A DNA stretch of 64,000 bases, taken from positions 558,001 to 622,000 of the forward strand of contig JAFEMH010000529.1 in the NCBI GenBank assembly GCA_022495995.1, in the 5' to 3' direction. The stretch's first letter is position 1. Every line of letters begins with the position of its first letter. A program made the translations under genes and the position numbers. The notes beneath the pieces were generated by a model, which saw only the letters and a program-made list of their open reading frames with translations, made no database searches and was not told the DNA's origin. Below are positions 41,834 through 53,145 of the stretch, one piece after another. Source of the DNA: Adenophora triphylla var. japonica. Its lineage: Eukaryota > Streptophyta > Magnoliopsida > Asterales > Campanulaceae.

Positions 41834-43686
41834 ATGACTAGCGAAGAAGAGCTATCCTTAGCCTTGGAAAACAGTCGTAAGGCCCCTGAGGAGCAACATA
41901 CCATGCTCATTGATGCGCTCCGCCGTCATGGGATCCAGATAGTGGTAGAGCCCAATGGTTCCCTGGTTATGGTAGAAGATGAAACTCCGTAAGTAACCAT
42001 CTCACTCCCCTAGCCTATAACCAATGCCCTCCTCCATCCACATATGATCCATTGCCAAAGACGGTCCCTTTTCGGCCCTTCCCAATGTCTCAAGCCATCG
42101 TGGTCCCGACACCCTCTCCTCCTCGTATAAGACCCAGCTTTGTTCCCTACCAATAGAGAACAAACGCTACAAATATCCCCGTAACGCAGCCTCTCGCACT
42201 ACCCCATGGGATTCGCTCCCTCTCCCCGCATGGGCCGTCCTGCATAATTTCTAGGCCACGTAATCAATCAAGTGACCCTTTCAACCTATGCCCTTCCACA
42301 GCAGATCTTCCACCCCCAACCTTGCCAACAGGATCCCACGAGGCTCCTTTTTCCTACTTCGGCAACTACGAGCCTAATTCCTATGCCTCCGGCCACCTCA
42401 TGGAAACACAGACTGTGCCAAGTTTACACTTACTTCCCTTCCAAAGATCCCCAAGCCATGGTACTCCTACCACCGTGTCACCCACCGTCCCGCCACTCAA
42501 AACTGATAAGCCTGCTTCAGAATCAAACAATCCTAAACCATCACCTGACCCCAACATGACTTGGTTGATGGAACAAGTTAAGTCCATGCAAGAGAAGTTT
42601 GGAGAACTGAGCACCAAAAAGGCAAGATACCGCATCACCGATCCCAAAGAAATTGTCCCTCTTCCTCCAAAATTCCGGATGCCTGAGATTGAAAAGTTCA
42701 ATGGCACCGATTGTCCCCGGACTCACATTGAAAGCTACCTTCTTGCCATGAGAGCCAAGGATTGTACACATCAGCAAATGGCCGACCATTTTCAATTGTC
42801 ATTAAAGGGTTCAACTCTTAGATGGTTCCTGCATGTAAAACCAGAGGCCCGAGCCACCTGGGACCAGATTAAGGAAGCATTCCTGGAGAAGTATAAGGCC
42901 AACTTGAATTGGGAAACCAGCAGGAATGACCTACAAGGCACTTTACAACGCCCAGATGAGCCAGTAAGTGAATTCTACAAGAGATGGAATTGGAAGCTTA
43001 GTGAAATGATGACCCCGCTAAATGAAGAGGAGCAGATGGAAATCTTCCAGTCTTGCTTGAAACCTCAACTAAGGGTTCAAATTGGCAATTACTATTATCC
43101 TGACCTCCGGGCAATGGTAAATGCCGGCACCAAGTTTGAAAATGCCTTCAACATGGCCCCAGCCACAGGAGCAGCCAATTCCCACCGCTACAAAGCACCA
43201 GTTTCAAATGCCACAGCTGTTACTATAAAAGGAAAAGAAACGGTTGGCGCTGTCAATTATATTCAGAATGAGAGGGTCGGACAAAATTCAAGCCAAGTCG
43301 CTGCAAAGCCAAGACCTCGCTTCTATACCGCAGAAGATTTCGGAATGCCACTAGAAAAAGTCTTCGACGGTTTGGTAGCTGAAGGACTCATCAGACCTTT
43401 GGAAAACTGGAAACCAAAGAACCCTAGTGTCAGGATGGACGAAACCAAGCATTGCCGCTTTCACAAATATCATGGGCATAACACCAATGATTGCACCTAC
43501 CTGAAGTTCCTGATCTCCCGCCTGATTGAAGAAGGCAAGCTGGAGCCGCCTCGGGGTCCTAATGTGGTCAAGAATCCTCTTCCTGCTAACAATCAAGTCA
43601 ACGTGATCGAATTCGGAGAGACGAATGCAGCCGCTTGGGAATCCAAAGATCATAGACATCCTGAAATTCAATGTTCCTTATGCTGA
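41834..43686 (+). pseudogene. gag of element B
   Basis: A first small ORF (41,834-41,992) encodes MTSEEELSLALENSRK and HGIQIVVEPNGSLVMVEDE. It ends at GTAAGTAACC, which is a good splice donor as well as a TAA stop. A Pro-rich stretch resumes near 42,015 with one TAG near 42,152. The main ORF (42,322-43,686) includes the gag core PKFRMPEIEKFNGTDCPRTH, then LRWFLHVKPEARATWDQIKE and VSEFYKRWNWKLSEMM. Near the end, HCRFHKYHGHNTNDC is a zinc-knuckle-like motif. A spliced or two-part N-terminus is possible. The ORF then shifts frame near 43,640. Confidence 0.85.
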
Positions 43687-44182
43687 ATTACAAGGAAAGT
43701 GGAAAGATCTGATTAATGCCGCCGCCATGGAAGGACAGTTTGGACCCATAATAGGAACTGATTTTGTTAATGTTGTTAGAGCCCGACCTCTCTTTTATGA
43801 TATCGAGCCAGTGACCATGGTCAAGATTACAGAAGAAAGGCTCACTTATGAAGATTGCGAGTTTGAAGTGAAACAAGCAATGTTAATGAAAGTCTCTTCG
43901 AAACCCTTCATCACCCATGATGAGCATAATGTGTTTGTGATGGCTCTCACTACCCCTGAAGATCAGTCCCAACCCCCTGTTTGGGAAAAGGTGGAAAGAA
44001 GAGTAGACAAGCCAGAAGACTTTTGTGATGAAGAAAGCTGTCTCTCAGATGCTGAAAGTACAACTGGTCCTACCATCCTGGAGGTACATATGGATGCAGT
44101 CGGATTCGGAAATGAGCTCGAGCCAGATCAGTCAGACATTCCCCACGGGAATGGTGTCAACAAAAGCAATGATGGTCCATAG
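43625..44182 (+). pseudogene. Linker after gag of element B
   Basis: The +1 frame continues with IIDILKFNVPYAELQGKW and then GPIIGTDFVNVVRARPLFYD, to a stop at 44,182. No protease motif (D-S/N/G-G) was found here, although the related element C keeps VLVDGGSGMNVLP. The Asp/Glu-rich second half resembles the spacer before RT in Tat elements. The protease segment seems deleted. Confidence 0.55.
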
Positions 44183-44912
44183 GATGCACAACTTTCTGAA
44201 GAATGCTGACAAGACTGCTACTCCCCAGGGCAATAGCAGAAAAGAGTGAACCCCAGTCCAACCCGCGTCAAACACTTCGAGTCAATAAGTAGTGTAGGGT
44301 CCAGAGTCAGTAGGGTCAAGAGTCAGTTGAGTCAGGAATCTTTGAATTCCAGTCCTCTGAGTCATCCGAAGGCCTCACGCCTGAGGATTATGAATATGTA
44401 ATCGATGTCATCTTTCCTCTTGCTTTGAAATGACAGATCTTTCTGATTATCCCCTTATTGCCAACTTAACAAATGATAAATTAACTCAAAACTTAACAAC
44501 AGTTAATAATGAATCATTTGAACAAGATGCAAACACACTAAACGTACAACACATTAAAGAAATCTTTAAGCAAGTTACGTAAAAGAGGAAAACCGGGCCC
44601 AAGCCGCCGAGGAGGTTTTGACAAGTGTTAACTTGGGTACCGTCGAGGAACCTAAAGAGACACAGAATGGAAGCTTCTTCCAGGGGGGTTGAACGGGACA
44701 GACCGGTTAATCTGCTCGCAGAATACATGGACGTCTTTGCGTGGTCGTACAAGGATATGCCGGGCTAGACAGCTTCAATAATGGAGCACGTAATCCCTCT
44801 AGCACCGCATGCTAAGCCGCAAAGCGTAAACCGAGAAAAATCAAGCCAGAGTGGTCTCTACAGTCAAAGATGAAATTGAGAAGCTACGCGGGTAGGATTC
44901 ATCGTAGTCATC
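44183..44912 (+). pseudogene. Degenerate N-terminal part of pol, element B
   Basis: Fragments of the pre-RT region can be read in shifting frames: NLLAEYMDVFAWSYKDMPG at about 44,705-44,765, then IMEHVIPLAPHAKP at about 44,777-44,818, and VGFIVVIEYPTWLSNIV from 44,886. These are the usual lead into the RT of Tat/Athila-type pol. Several stops and indels separate them. Confidence 0.7.
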
Positions 44913-45720
44913 GAATATCCGACATGGTTGTCCAATATTGTGACCGTCACCAAGGCCAATGGGAAGGTGCGCTCGTGTAGTTTTCCTGGATCCGAACAAG
45001 GCCACCACAAAGACGATTACCCCTTGCCAAACATAGACATCCTGGTGGACTCCACTGCCAACTATGAAGTCAAATCCTTCGTTGACGGCTTTGCAGGCTA
45101 CAACCAGATCAAGATGGCCGAAGAAGACCAAGAAAAGACAGCCTTCACCACACCGTGGGGAACTTACTGCTATACAATAATGCCATTTGGGCTCAAGAAC
45201 GCCGGGGCTACTTATCAAAGGGCAGCGACCGCGCTTTTTCATGACATGATCCACAAGGAGATTGAGGTCTACGTAGACGACATGATAATCCACTCCAAAG
45301 GCGAGGATGGGCAGCACTTTGTTGACCTGCGAAAGTTCTTTGAAAGGCTGAGATAATATTCCATGAGACTAAACCCTGCTAAATGCACCTTCGGAGTGAC
45401 AAGGGGAAAAGTGCTTGGGTATATGGTCACGGAGCGAGGTATCGAAGTCGACCCCCGAAAGATCAAAGCCATTATGGACATGAGGCCACCTCAAACCCAG
45501 ACAGAAGTCAAAAGCTTTATGGGCAAACTGCAGTACATTAGCTGTTTTGTCAACCAGTTGACCACTATGTGCGAGCCCATCTTCAATCTCATGAAGAAGA
45601 ATGTAGATACAGAGTGGGCCGAAGAATGCCATGATGCCTTTGACCAGATCAAAGCATACTTAGTACATCCTCCAGTACTATGCCCCCCCACATAGACAGA
45701 AACCTCTTCTGCTCTATCTC
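44913..45720 (+). pseudogene. Reverse transcriptase of element B
   Basis: SNIVTVTKANGKVR, then DDYPLPNIDILVDSTANYE, FVDGFAGYNQIKMAEED (first catalytic Asp), AFTTPWGTYCYTIMPFGLKN, and YVDDMIIHSKG with the catalytic Asp pair at about 45,273. The thumb follows: MRLNPAKCTFGV and GIEVDPRKIKAIMDM. The VDFRDLNKA part is scrambled by indels near 44,975-45,005. A TAA at about 45,354 replaces an expected Lys codon, and a TAG lies at 45,693-45,695. The core residues are kept, but the frame is broken. Confidence 0.9.
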
Positions 45721-46085
45721 ACCGTCACTGATACGGCAGTTGGGGCTATGCTTGCTCAGGAGAAGAAAGACTCTCGGATAGAAAATGCCATTTACTTTGT
45801 CAGCCGGAAGCTACAGGGAAGTAAGCTCAATTACTCTGCATGTGAAAAGACTTGTGCATGACTGGTCTGGGTAGTAGGCAAGTTGAAACATTATATACAA
45901 GCCCACCCTGTGAATTTGGTCTCAAAAATGGACCCCATCAAGTACATCTTTGATAAACCTTCCCTTTCGATGCGTCTAGCAAAGTGGTCCTTCTTCTTAG
46001 CAGAGTACGACATCAACTACGTGACCAGAAAGGCCATCAAGGGTCAAGCATTGTCAGACCACCTGGCGAACTTCCCCAGTAATGA
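45700..46085 (+). pseudogene. First RNase H-like domain of element B
   Basis: AVGAMLAQEKKDSRIENAIY, then FVSRKLQGSKLNYSACEKTC, VVGKLKHYIQAHPVNLV and LAKWSFFLAEYDINYV. This is the RNase H region directly joined to gypsy RT. One frameshift lies near 45,700 and a TGA near 45,858. The acidic residues are partly lost, as is common where a second RNase H is present. Confidence 0.8.
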
Positions 46086-46119
46086 GGACCGCGGGCCTGA
46101 ACCCCAATTCCCAGATGAA

Positions 46120-46560
46120 GGGATCTTCGCAGTTGAGCCTGAAAGCCGATGGCAGCTATTCTTTGATGGAGCTGCTAACAAAAGAGGAAATGGCATAGGA
46201 ATGCTACTGGTCGATCCGAAAGATGAGCACACTCCCATAGCCCTTAAGTTGAACTTCCCTGCCACGAATAATGTTGCCGAGTACGAAGCCTGCATTGCTG
46301 GTTTAGAAGCTGCCCTAGAGAGGAATGTCAAGGAGCTCAAATTTTATGGAGACTCAGCCCTGATCATCAACCAGGTCTCCAACAAATGGAAGACTATCGA
46401 CCCTAATCTTCAGCGGTATCATGCCCATATGGAGGAGTTGACTGGACAGTTCAGAGAAGTGACTTTCCACTACTTGTCGAGGGAAAAAAACAGATTCGCA
46501 GATGCCCTAGCTACTCTAGCCTCACTGGTAGAGATCCTCGAGGGAAAAGCCATAAAACCC
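46120..46560 (+). pseudogene. Second (additional) RNase H domain of element B
   Basis: WQLFFDGAANKRGNGIGMLL (Asp), NVAEYEACIAGLEAAL (Glu), LKFYGDSALIINQV (Asp) and RFADALATLAS (Asp) give the complete four-acid set. A second RNase H of this type after the first is a known property of Tat-lineage retrotransposons and supports the lineage call. This part is open within the ORF at 45,883-47,109. Confidence 0.85.
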
Positions 46561-46779
46561 TTCAGAGTGGGTAGAAGAGAAGCCTCGGCCTTCTGTTGTG
46601 AAGTAGACTTGGGACCCGAGCCTATCAAGGAACCTTGGTACAATCAAATTTACCAGTTCCTCAAAGATGGAGAGTCAGCTTTCAGAGATGAAGAAGGCAG
46701 ACCGAAAGAAGGTGTCAAAGCCAAGAGCTTGCAAGCCCTGAAAAGGTTGGCCTCCCATTATGTCATTCTAGGAGGCAAC

Positions 46780-47600
46780 CTGTACAAGAAACGGTACCAA
46801 GGACCACTCCTCTTATGCGTCACTCAAGAAAGGGCCAAAGAGTTGATGACTGAAGTCCACAATGGTCCCTGCGGTCCTCATATGAATGCTAGAGCCCTAA
46901 TGCATGTGATCCTCAGAATGGGTTACTACTGGATTTCCATGGAGACAGACTGTGTCCAGCATGTCCGAGCGTGCGACAAATGCCAACGGTTTGCCAACCT
47001 CAACCATCTCCCGCCTCATGACCTGTACTGCATGACGACTCCTTGGCCGTTTGCAACTTGGGGTATTGACGTGATAGGGAAGATAGCCCGGCAGAAGCAA
47101 TGGGCATGAATTTGTGTTAGTAGCCGTCAACTACTTCACCAAGTGGGTAGAGGCCAAGTCCTACAAGGTCCTCACTTACAAGAGGGTGGCCCAGTTTATC
47201 AAGGAAAACATAATGTGTAGATATGGGGTGCCCAACGAGATCATTTCTGATAATGGATCGCACTTTGAAGGAGACTGCGATAGGTTACTGTCAGAATTCA
47301 GAATCACTCGCCACAAGTCATCCCCATACAGACCTCAGACTAACAGAGCCGTGGAAGCTGCTAATAAGACGCTCGAACGGATTATTCGGAAAATGGCCAC
47401 CCGTGGTCGTGATCGGCCCGAAAAGCCGCACCTAGCACTCGGGGCTACAGACGTCCGTCGTAATGCCCACAGGAGAAACTCCTTTTGCCCTAACCTACGG
47501 GATGGAAGCAGTGTTACCAGTGGAGTTGGAAATCCCATCATTAAGGGTCCTCCTGGAAAACAGTGTAAACGAAGTAGAATGGCTACGTAGCCGGCATGAT
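46780..47600 (+). pseudogene. Integrase of element B
   Basis: Zinc domain with EVHNGPCGPHMNARALMH and CDKCQRFANLNH (H, H, C, C). The core has WPFATWGIDVIGKI (Asp), EIISDNGSHFEGD (Asp) and PYRPQTNRAVEAANKTLER (Glu). A frameshift lies near 47,105 and another at about 47,400-47,465. The full DDE set is present in the DNA but split across frames. Confidence 0.9.
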
Positions 47601-47903
47601 GAGTTGGCCCTGCTCGATGAAAGAAGACTAAAGGCCATGGAACACACCCGAGCCTACCAGAGGCGAATGGCCAGAGCATTTGACAAAAAGTTCAAGGCCA
47701 GGGACATCAAAGAGGGGGACTTAGTGCTGAAAGTGAAGCCCCCTACCAGAGACAACCCTCTGGGAAAATGGGAACCCGTTTGGATCGGCCCGTATGTGGT
47801 GCAGAAGATACTATCGGGAGGAGCCATGAAACTTGCAGACCTGGATGGCAATCCCTTTGTCCACCCAGTCAACGGTGATAAACTCCGAAGGTACTATGTC
47901 TAA
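47463..47903 (+). pseudogene. C-terminal part of pol, element B
   Basis: Open frame with TGETPFALTYGMEAVLPVEL, then RLKAMEHTRAYQRRMARAFD and KEGDLVLKVKPPT, ending WIGPYVVQKILSGGAMKLAD and RRYYV before TAA. This is the usual integrase C-terminal tail of Tat pol. The matching tail of element C lies at 58,793-59,200 on the minus strand. Confidence 0.85.
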
Positions 47904-48397
47904 AAAAAATATATATATATAAAAAAAGAAGAAAATAAAAATAAAGAAAAAAAAATCTTAGTGCAAAAAGAGTAATGCCCAGCTAGGCTGAAAATCCAAA
48001 AAAGGGCGGTCTAGGCAAAAAATAGGGCTGCACATAAAAAAAAAAAGAGAAAAGAGTTCACCAGAATGAACTACGAAGACCTGAGCCCCTTAGTCTTTCT
48101 TGTAAAAGGGGAACGTAGGCAGCCATAGATGCGTCCTAAACAATAATAAAGGATATTCAAGTTTTCATAAAACGGGTCCTACTCAATAAGACATTTGAAG
48201 TTTCCATGAAATTGTGTCTTGATTAATTTCTAAGATAATATCTCTTGTTCATTACAAGTTAAAAACTTCTTGATGAGTTCAAGCACGGTCTACTTTTGAC
48301 TCTGCTAACCTGCTACAAAGATCTAAAATACAATAAAACGCCTAATAAACTACTGTGTTTGCAAAATGGCAATAAGGGAATCCTAAGAAAAGATCTG
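47904..48397. other. Spacer between pol and antisense ORF of element B
   Basis: A/T-rich start, then CCCAGCTAGGCTGAAAATCC, AAAAAGGGCGGTCTAGGC and AACGTAGGCAGCC phrases typical of the non-coding spacer of Tat elements. No ORF. Confidence 0.6.
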
Positions 48398-48816
48398 TCA
48401 GTTGTCATTCGCTGAGTCTTCTTTGGTTTTCTTCCCTTTACCTCGACCCCGTCGAGTTTTCTTTCTCTTCTTCTCTATGATGTCGGTCTCCCTCATCCCG
48501 ATCTCCGGTATCCTCACTGGAGCCTCCATCAAACCTGTGTCAATAAGTGCCCTCTCTACTCGGGCACGAGTCCGCACTTCCTCCCTCTGAGCCTCAGTCA
48601 AGGGAGCAACTTCAGAAAGCCTCTTGTACCGAGCCTCCATATCTTTAATAAGGTCACCCGATCGGGCGTCCCAAAACCTTGCTGCTGCTCTCAAAAGGTC
48701 CCAATACGTGTCTCCGGACGTCCCAAAACCTTGCTGCTGCTCTCAAAAGGTCCCAATCGGGCGGGAGATCCCTCAAATGCCATAAAGACTTGATCTTGAA
48801 GGTAGAATCAAACAGT
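48398..48816 (-). pseudogene. Antisense ORF of element B, cut by element C
   Basis: Minus strand, opposite to pol. It includes LPPDWDLLRAAARFWD, then EARYKRLSEVAPLTEAQREE and a basic end, KKRKKTRRGRGKGKK. Similar WDLLRAASRF text is found in the antisense ORF region of element C (about 56,965 plus). A 52-bp direct duplication (CGTCCCAAAACCTTGCTGCT at about 48,668 and 48,719) disturbs the frame. The ORF is truncated on its 5' side at 48,816 by the LTR of C. Antisense ORFs between pol and the 3' LTR are reported for Tat elements; the function is unknown. Confidence 0.6.
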
Positions 48817-49168
48817 TGAAATTACCCGGGATTTTGCGCGGGCGCGAAACGCGGTTGTCTTTCGCGGGGGGTTGGTGTCTGAGACCTCGCTTCATGGGAA
48901 GGAAAAATGAGGAGTCGCCACGCGGTTTTTGTATTTTGAGCCCAAACGTTGAGAAACAGCTTTAGAAAATGGTGTCGTTTTTATTGGTAGCAAAAACTTA
49001 GGAAAAGGCTTTGAAAAAGGGGATCATTTTTATTGGTAGCAAAAACGAGTAAAAAGCTTTTAGTACCAGAGATTGTTAGGTTCGGAGGTCAAGTTACGTT
49101 TTGGGTAGAGTATTACGAGATCGCCCGAAACGCCTCGCATGACGAGTCTTTCTACCTTTCTCGAAATC

Positions 49169-49199
<31 letters not shown>

Positions 49200-49215
49200 G
49201 AAATGGGGGCTTGAA

Positions 49216-49870
49216 TGACAAGCTTAATCTTGGTTTGAATGACAAACGTTGATTAGGTGACTTTTGAAAAGACGAGCGTTTGAATGACAAACGTCGGTTT
49301 TGAGTTTAAATGAGCGTTTGCGTGGCAAACGTCGATTTTAAGTTGAAATGAGCGTTTGCGTGGCAAACGTCGATTTTGAGTTGAAAGGGAGTTCGGAGGT
49401 CGAACTCCGGTTTTTTGAACCGAGAATGTCATTGTTAACGATTTTTACGGGAAAAATGCGTATTAAATGATTTTAAGTGTCAAATGGTTGCTTTTAGTTT
49501 GAAGACGAGCATTCGGAGTCCGAACGTCATTTCGCGTGTTTTGAAAGAGAGTTCGACGGACGAACTCCGGTTTTGAACCGGGCATTACATTGTTAACGAT
49601 TTTTTACGGGAAAAATGCGTATTAAATGATATGCGATCAACGAATCGGGTTGCGACTCGGACTTTGAAAAGTAAATACTATCACGATCCAAACGGGTCGG
49701 ACTTGTAAATGACAAAGATTTAAAGCGGTCAACGGAATCAAACGATCCGGAATCGTAAATGACGATCGACGAGGCCAATCGGCTCGGAATTGTAAATGAC
49801 GATCAACGAGGCCAAACGGCTCGGATTTGTAAATGACGAAAATTAAGTAACGATCAACGGATCGATCGAT
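49216..49870. repeat. Short tandem repeats within the LTR of C
   Basis: GAGCGTTTGCGTGGCAAACG (an inverted pair around CGTGG) recurs with a 38-bp period at about 49,312 and 49,350, with diverged copies on both sides. From 49,640, GATCAACGAGGCCAA and CGGCTCGGAATTGTAAATGA recur with a period of about 40-50 bp. Confidence 0.75.
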
Positions 49871-50319
49871 CCGGAATTGATAAATGACAATAAAAGTAAA
49901 CGGAACGGGGTCGGAATGCCGTTTTAACCCGTGATTACTTCTCTTACGGAAAGAGAAGAGGATCGAGGGACTAAAACGTATCGGACCCCGTTAGACGGAG
50001 GCGTCTACATTTAGATAACGACGTTCGAAACGGTTGTAGCGACTGGCGCGTAAACCGAGATGGAACAAGAGATTTAGAGAGAGGGAGTTATACCTATGGC
50101 TAGGGTCGACTTCTTTGGCTCGGGAGGTGTGTACGGGACACGGAAAGTGATTTGAAAGGTTGTTTCGAAGTAGTAGGGTGCGTATTTGATCGAAATACGA
50201 AGGTTTCACGCGAATCGAGACAGAACGGAAGCTCGGAAGGGGTGAAAATCAGTTGGGCCGAGGGGGTGGTGAATTTTTGGAGTGATTTTGGTCTTTTTTT
50301 TGCCTTTGACAGCAACTTC

Positions 50320-50327
50320 TATTTATA
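50320..50327 (-). promoter_or_regulatory. TATA box in LTR of element C
   Basis: Minus strand CACCCTATAAATAGAAGTTG; spacing within the LTR is comparable to that in element B. Confidence 0.6.
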
Positions 50328-50847
50328 GGGTGAAAATTACAGTAGGAGTCCGGACGGACTTGACCGAATCTCAGGGTTTTGGGTATTTTGGAAACTGGGG
50401 ACTTGCCGGCAATTTCAGTGAAAAGTGCACGTGGAGTCCGGCACTGACTAGGCTTGTAAATCAGGGTATTTTGGTCTTTTTCCCTCAATTTGATTGAAGG
50501 GTGACTAGAGGGAGGTGGCATGCGTGCCAAGTGTCCTCTCGAGTCACCAAATTTTTATGGAATTCGTTCCCTGGCCCCGTTTGTCCATTTTTTAAAATAA
50601 CAGTCCGGAAATGTCCGAAACGCCCGGAAAGTGCCGAAAAATGCGTTTTGTGAAAGCCATACTTTTACGTGAGATGACACGTGTTAAGTACGGTTAGACG
50701 TCGGGATGCACCTGGCAGTCTCCCGGACGCCTTGTGGCAACAAAGAACGGGAGTTTAACGAGTTCCGCTAACTCGGAGCGGGCCGCTTAACGGATTTCGG
50801 TTAACTTTCTTCGACGGATTTGGACGATCCGGATTTGAGTACTTACA

Positions 50848-51200
50848 GCTAGCCCTCGCAATGACGTCTCCTCCGAAGGAGGTGGGTCGTTGAAAAGATA
50901 AGGATCCAAATCGGGATGCCTTACTTTGAAAGAGACTCGGGCGCCACCGGCCGGACCCTTAGCGAAAAGGATTCCTACGTATCCCGAGCGGGAATCAAGC
51001 CGATTGTAGTTCGAAAGGGGGCAAGGGCCGCGCAGGGGACCTTGACTCGAGCGAGACCGTTAGGAGGCGTCTAAACCTCGGATGAGACCATTCGCGAGGT
51101 ACTGTACTCCGAATGGAGACCGCTGGGAGGCGTCTCGATCCCGGGACTTCAAACCTTCGAGGGCGCGCGGCGCCTCAAACCGAAGTTGCGATGCCGACGA
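50848..51200. other. Spacer next to the LTR of element C
   Basis: GC-rich non-coding sequence with GGTGGGTCGTTGAAAAG and CTACGTATCCCGAGCGGGAA. On the minus strand GCGAGGGCTAGC directly precedes the LTR and would be the polypurine tract, though a weak one. Confidence 0.5.
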
Positions 51201-51214
51201 GGGCGTTCGTGCCT

Positions 51215-51650
51215 TGGGTGCCGGGCTTATTGCTGTTGCCGCTTTATCCTCGCCGGGGATGAGCGTTCGCTTACTCGGGATGGCCGAAGAGGGATTGTTG
51301 CGAGGCGTTCGTGCCTTGGGGTTCGGGCTTATCATTGCCGCAGCCGAGGTGGAACGATCGGGCTTACGACCGGCGGCCTGGGAGGTGAACGTTCACTTGA
51401 TGGAGTGAAAAGGTGTTCGGGCTTACAAGGATGGCCGAAGAGGGATTGTTGCAAGGCGTTCGTGCCTTGGGGTTCGGGCTTATTGCTGTTGCCGCTGAGG
51501 TGGAACGATCGGGCTTACGACTGGCGGCCGGGGAGATGAATGTTCACTTGCTGAAGTGAAAAGGTGTTCGGGCTTACGAGGATGGCCGAAGAGGGATTGT
51601 TGCAAGGCGTTCGTGCCTTGGGGTTCGGGCTTATTGCTGTTGCCGGGAAG
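51215..51650. repeat. 151-bp tandem repeat, nearly three copies
   Basis: GATGGCCGAAGAGGGATTGT recurs at 51,279, 51,430 and 51,581. Units contain CGTTCGTGCCTTGGGGTTCG and CTTATTGCTGTTGCCG. The copies differ at few positions, so the array is young. The open plus frames across it are repeat-driven. Confidence 0.85.
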
Positions 51651-51709
51651 ACAAACAGCGAAGGTCTCGATAGGAGAGTGGAGGTCGGACCGCGAAGGTC
51701 GGGATTGAC

Positions 51710-53145
51710 TGTTTGAGATCAGACCGTGAAAGGTCGCGATTAAGGATTTGAATCGGACCGTGAAAGGTCGCGATTAAGGATTGGAATCGGACCGTGAAAG
51801 GTCGCAATTAAGGATTGAAATCGGACCGTGAAAGGTCGCGATTGAGAATTGGAATCGGACCGTGAAAGGTCGCGATTAAGGATTTGGAATCGGACCGTGA
51901 AAGGTCGCGATTAAGGATTGAAATCGGACCGTGAAAGGTCGCGATTAAGGATTGGAATCGGACCGTGAAAGGTCGCGATTAAGGATTGAGATCGGACCGT
52001 GAAAGGTCGCGATTGAGACTTGAAATCGGACCGTGAAAGGTCGCGATTGAGACTTGAAATCGGACCGTGAAAGGTCGCGATTGAGAATTGGAATCGGACC
52101 GTGAAAGGTCGCGATTGAGGATTGGAATCGGACCGTGAAAGGTCGCGATTAAGACTTGAAATCGGACCGTGAAAGGTCGCGATTGAGAATTTGGAATCGG
52201 ACCGTGAAAGGTCGCGGTTAAGACTTGGAATCGGATCGTGAAAGGTCGCGATTGCGGATTGAAATCGGACCGTGAAAGGTCGCGATTGAGAATTGGAATC
52301 GGACCGTGAAAGGTCGTGATTGAGGATTGGAATCGGACCGTGAAAGGTCGCGGTTAAGGATTGAAATCGGATCGTGAAAGGTCGCGGTTAAGACTTGGAA
52401 TCCGACCGTGAAAGGTCGCGATTAAGGATTTGAAATCGGACCGTGAAAGGTCGCGATTAAGGATTTGAATCGGACCGTGAAAGGTCGCGATTAAGGATTG
52501 AAATCGGACCGTGAAAGGTCGCGATTGAGAATTGAGATCGGACCATGAAAGGTCGCGATTGAGACTTGAAATCGGACCGTGAAAGGTCGCGATTGAGAAT
52601 TGGAATCGGACCGTGAAAGGTCGCGATTGAGGATTGGAATCGGACCGTGAAAGGTCGCGGTTAAGACTTGAAATCGGACCGTGAAAGGTCGCGATTGAGG
52701 ATTGGAATCGGACCGTGAAAGGTCGCGATTGAGGATTTGGAATCGGACCGTGAAAGGTCGCGATTAAGACTTGAAATCGGACTGTGAAAGGTCGTGATTG
52801 AGGATTGAAATCGGACCGTGAAAGGTCGCGGTTGAGAATTGAGATCGGACCGTGAAAGGTCGCGATTGAGACTTGAAATCGGACCGTGAAAGGTCGCGAT
52901 TGAGAATTGGAATCGGACCGTGAAAGGTCGCGATTGAGGATTGGAATCGGACCGTGAAAGGTCGCGGTTAAGGATTGAAATCAGACCTTGAAAGGTCGCG
53001 ATTAAGGATTGGAATCGGACCGTGAAAGGTCGCGATTAAGGATTGAGATCGGACCGTGAAAGGTCGCGATTGAGACTTGAAATCTGACCGTGAAAGGTCG
53101 CGATTGAGGATTGGAATCGGACCGTGAAAGGTCGCGGTTTGAGAA
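51710..53145. repeat. 34-36-bp minisatellite, about forty copies
   Basis: The unit is ATCGGACCGTGAAAGGTCGC followed by GATTAAGGATTGGA or variants (GATTGAGACTTGAA, GGTTAAGACTTGAA). Each unit holds the imperfect palindrome GACCGTGAAAGGTC. Variant types recur in a higher-order pattern: the order AAGGATT, GAGACTT, GAGAATT, GAGGATT is seen several times, for example near 52,000-52,150, 52,540-52,690 and 52,850-53,000. That suggests block duplication. The array lies between the LTR of C and the PMD gene region. Confidence 0.95.

Larger units (their letters stand above)
48817..50847 (-). mobile_element. 3' LTR of element C (minus strand)
   Basis: On the minus strand it starts TGTAAGTACTCAAATCCGG at 50,847 and ends CCCGGGTAATTTCA at 48,817; length 2,031 bp. 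TATA box on the minus strand at 50,320-50,327. Inside are a TG microsatellite (about 49,171-49,196) and two sets of short repeats (49,216-49,400 and 49,640-49,870). The 5' LTR lies beyond the right edge of the window. It sits inside element B's antisense ORF, so C inserted into B. Confidence 0.8.

Noticed and set aside
51710..53145. CRISPR-like array with 34-36-bp period
   Set aside because: There are no unique spacers between conserved repeats; the whole unit repeats with small variants. It is a minisatellite in a plant retrotransposon.
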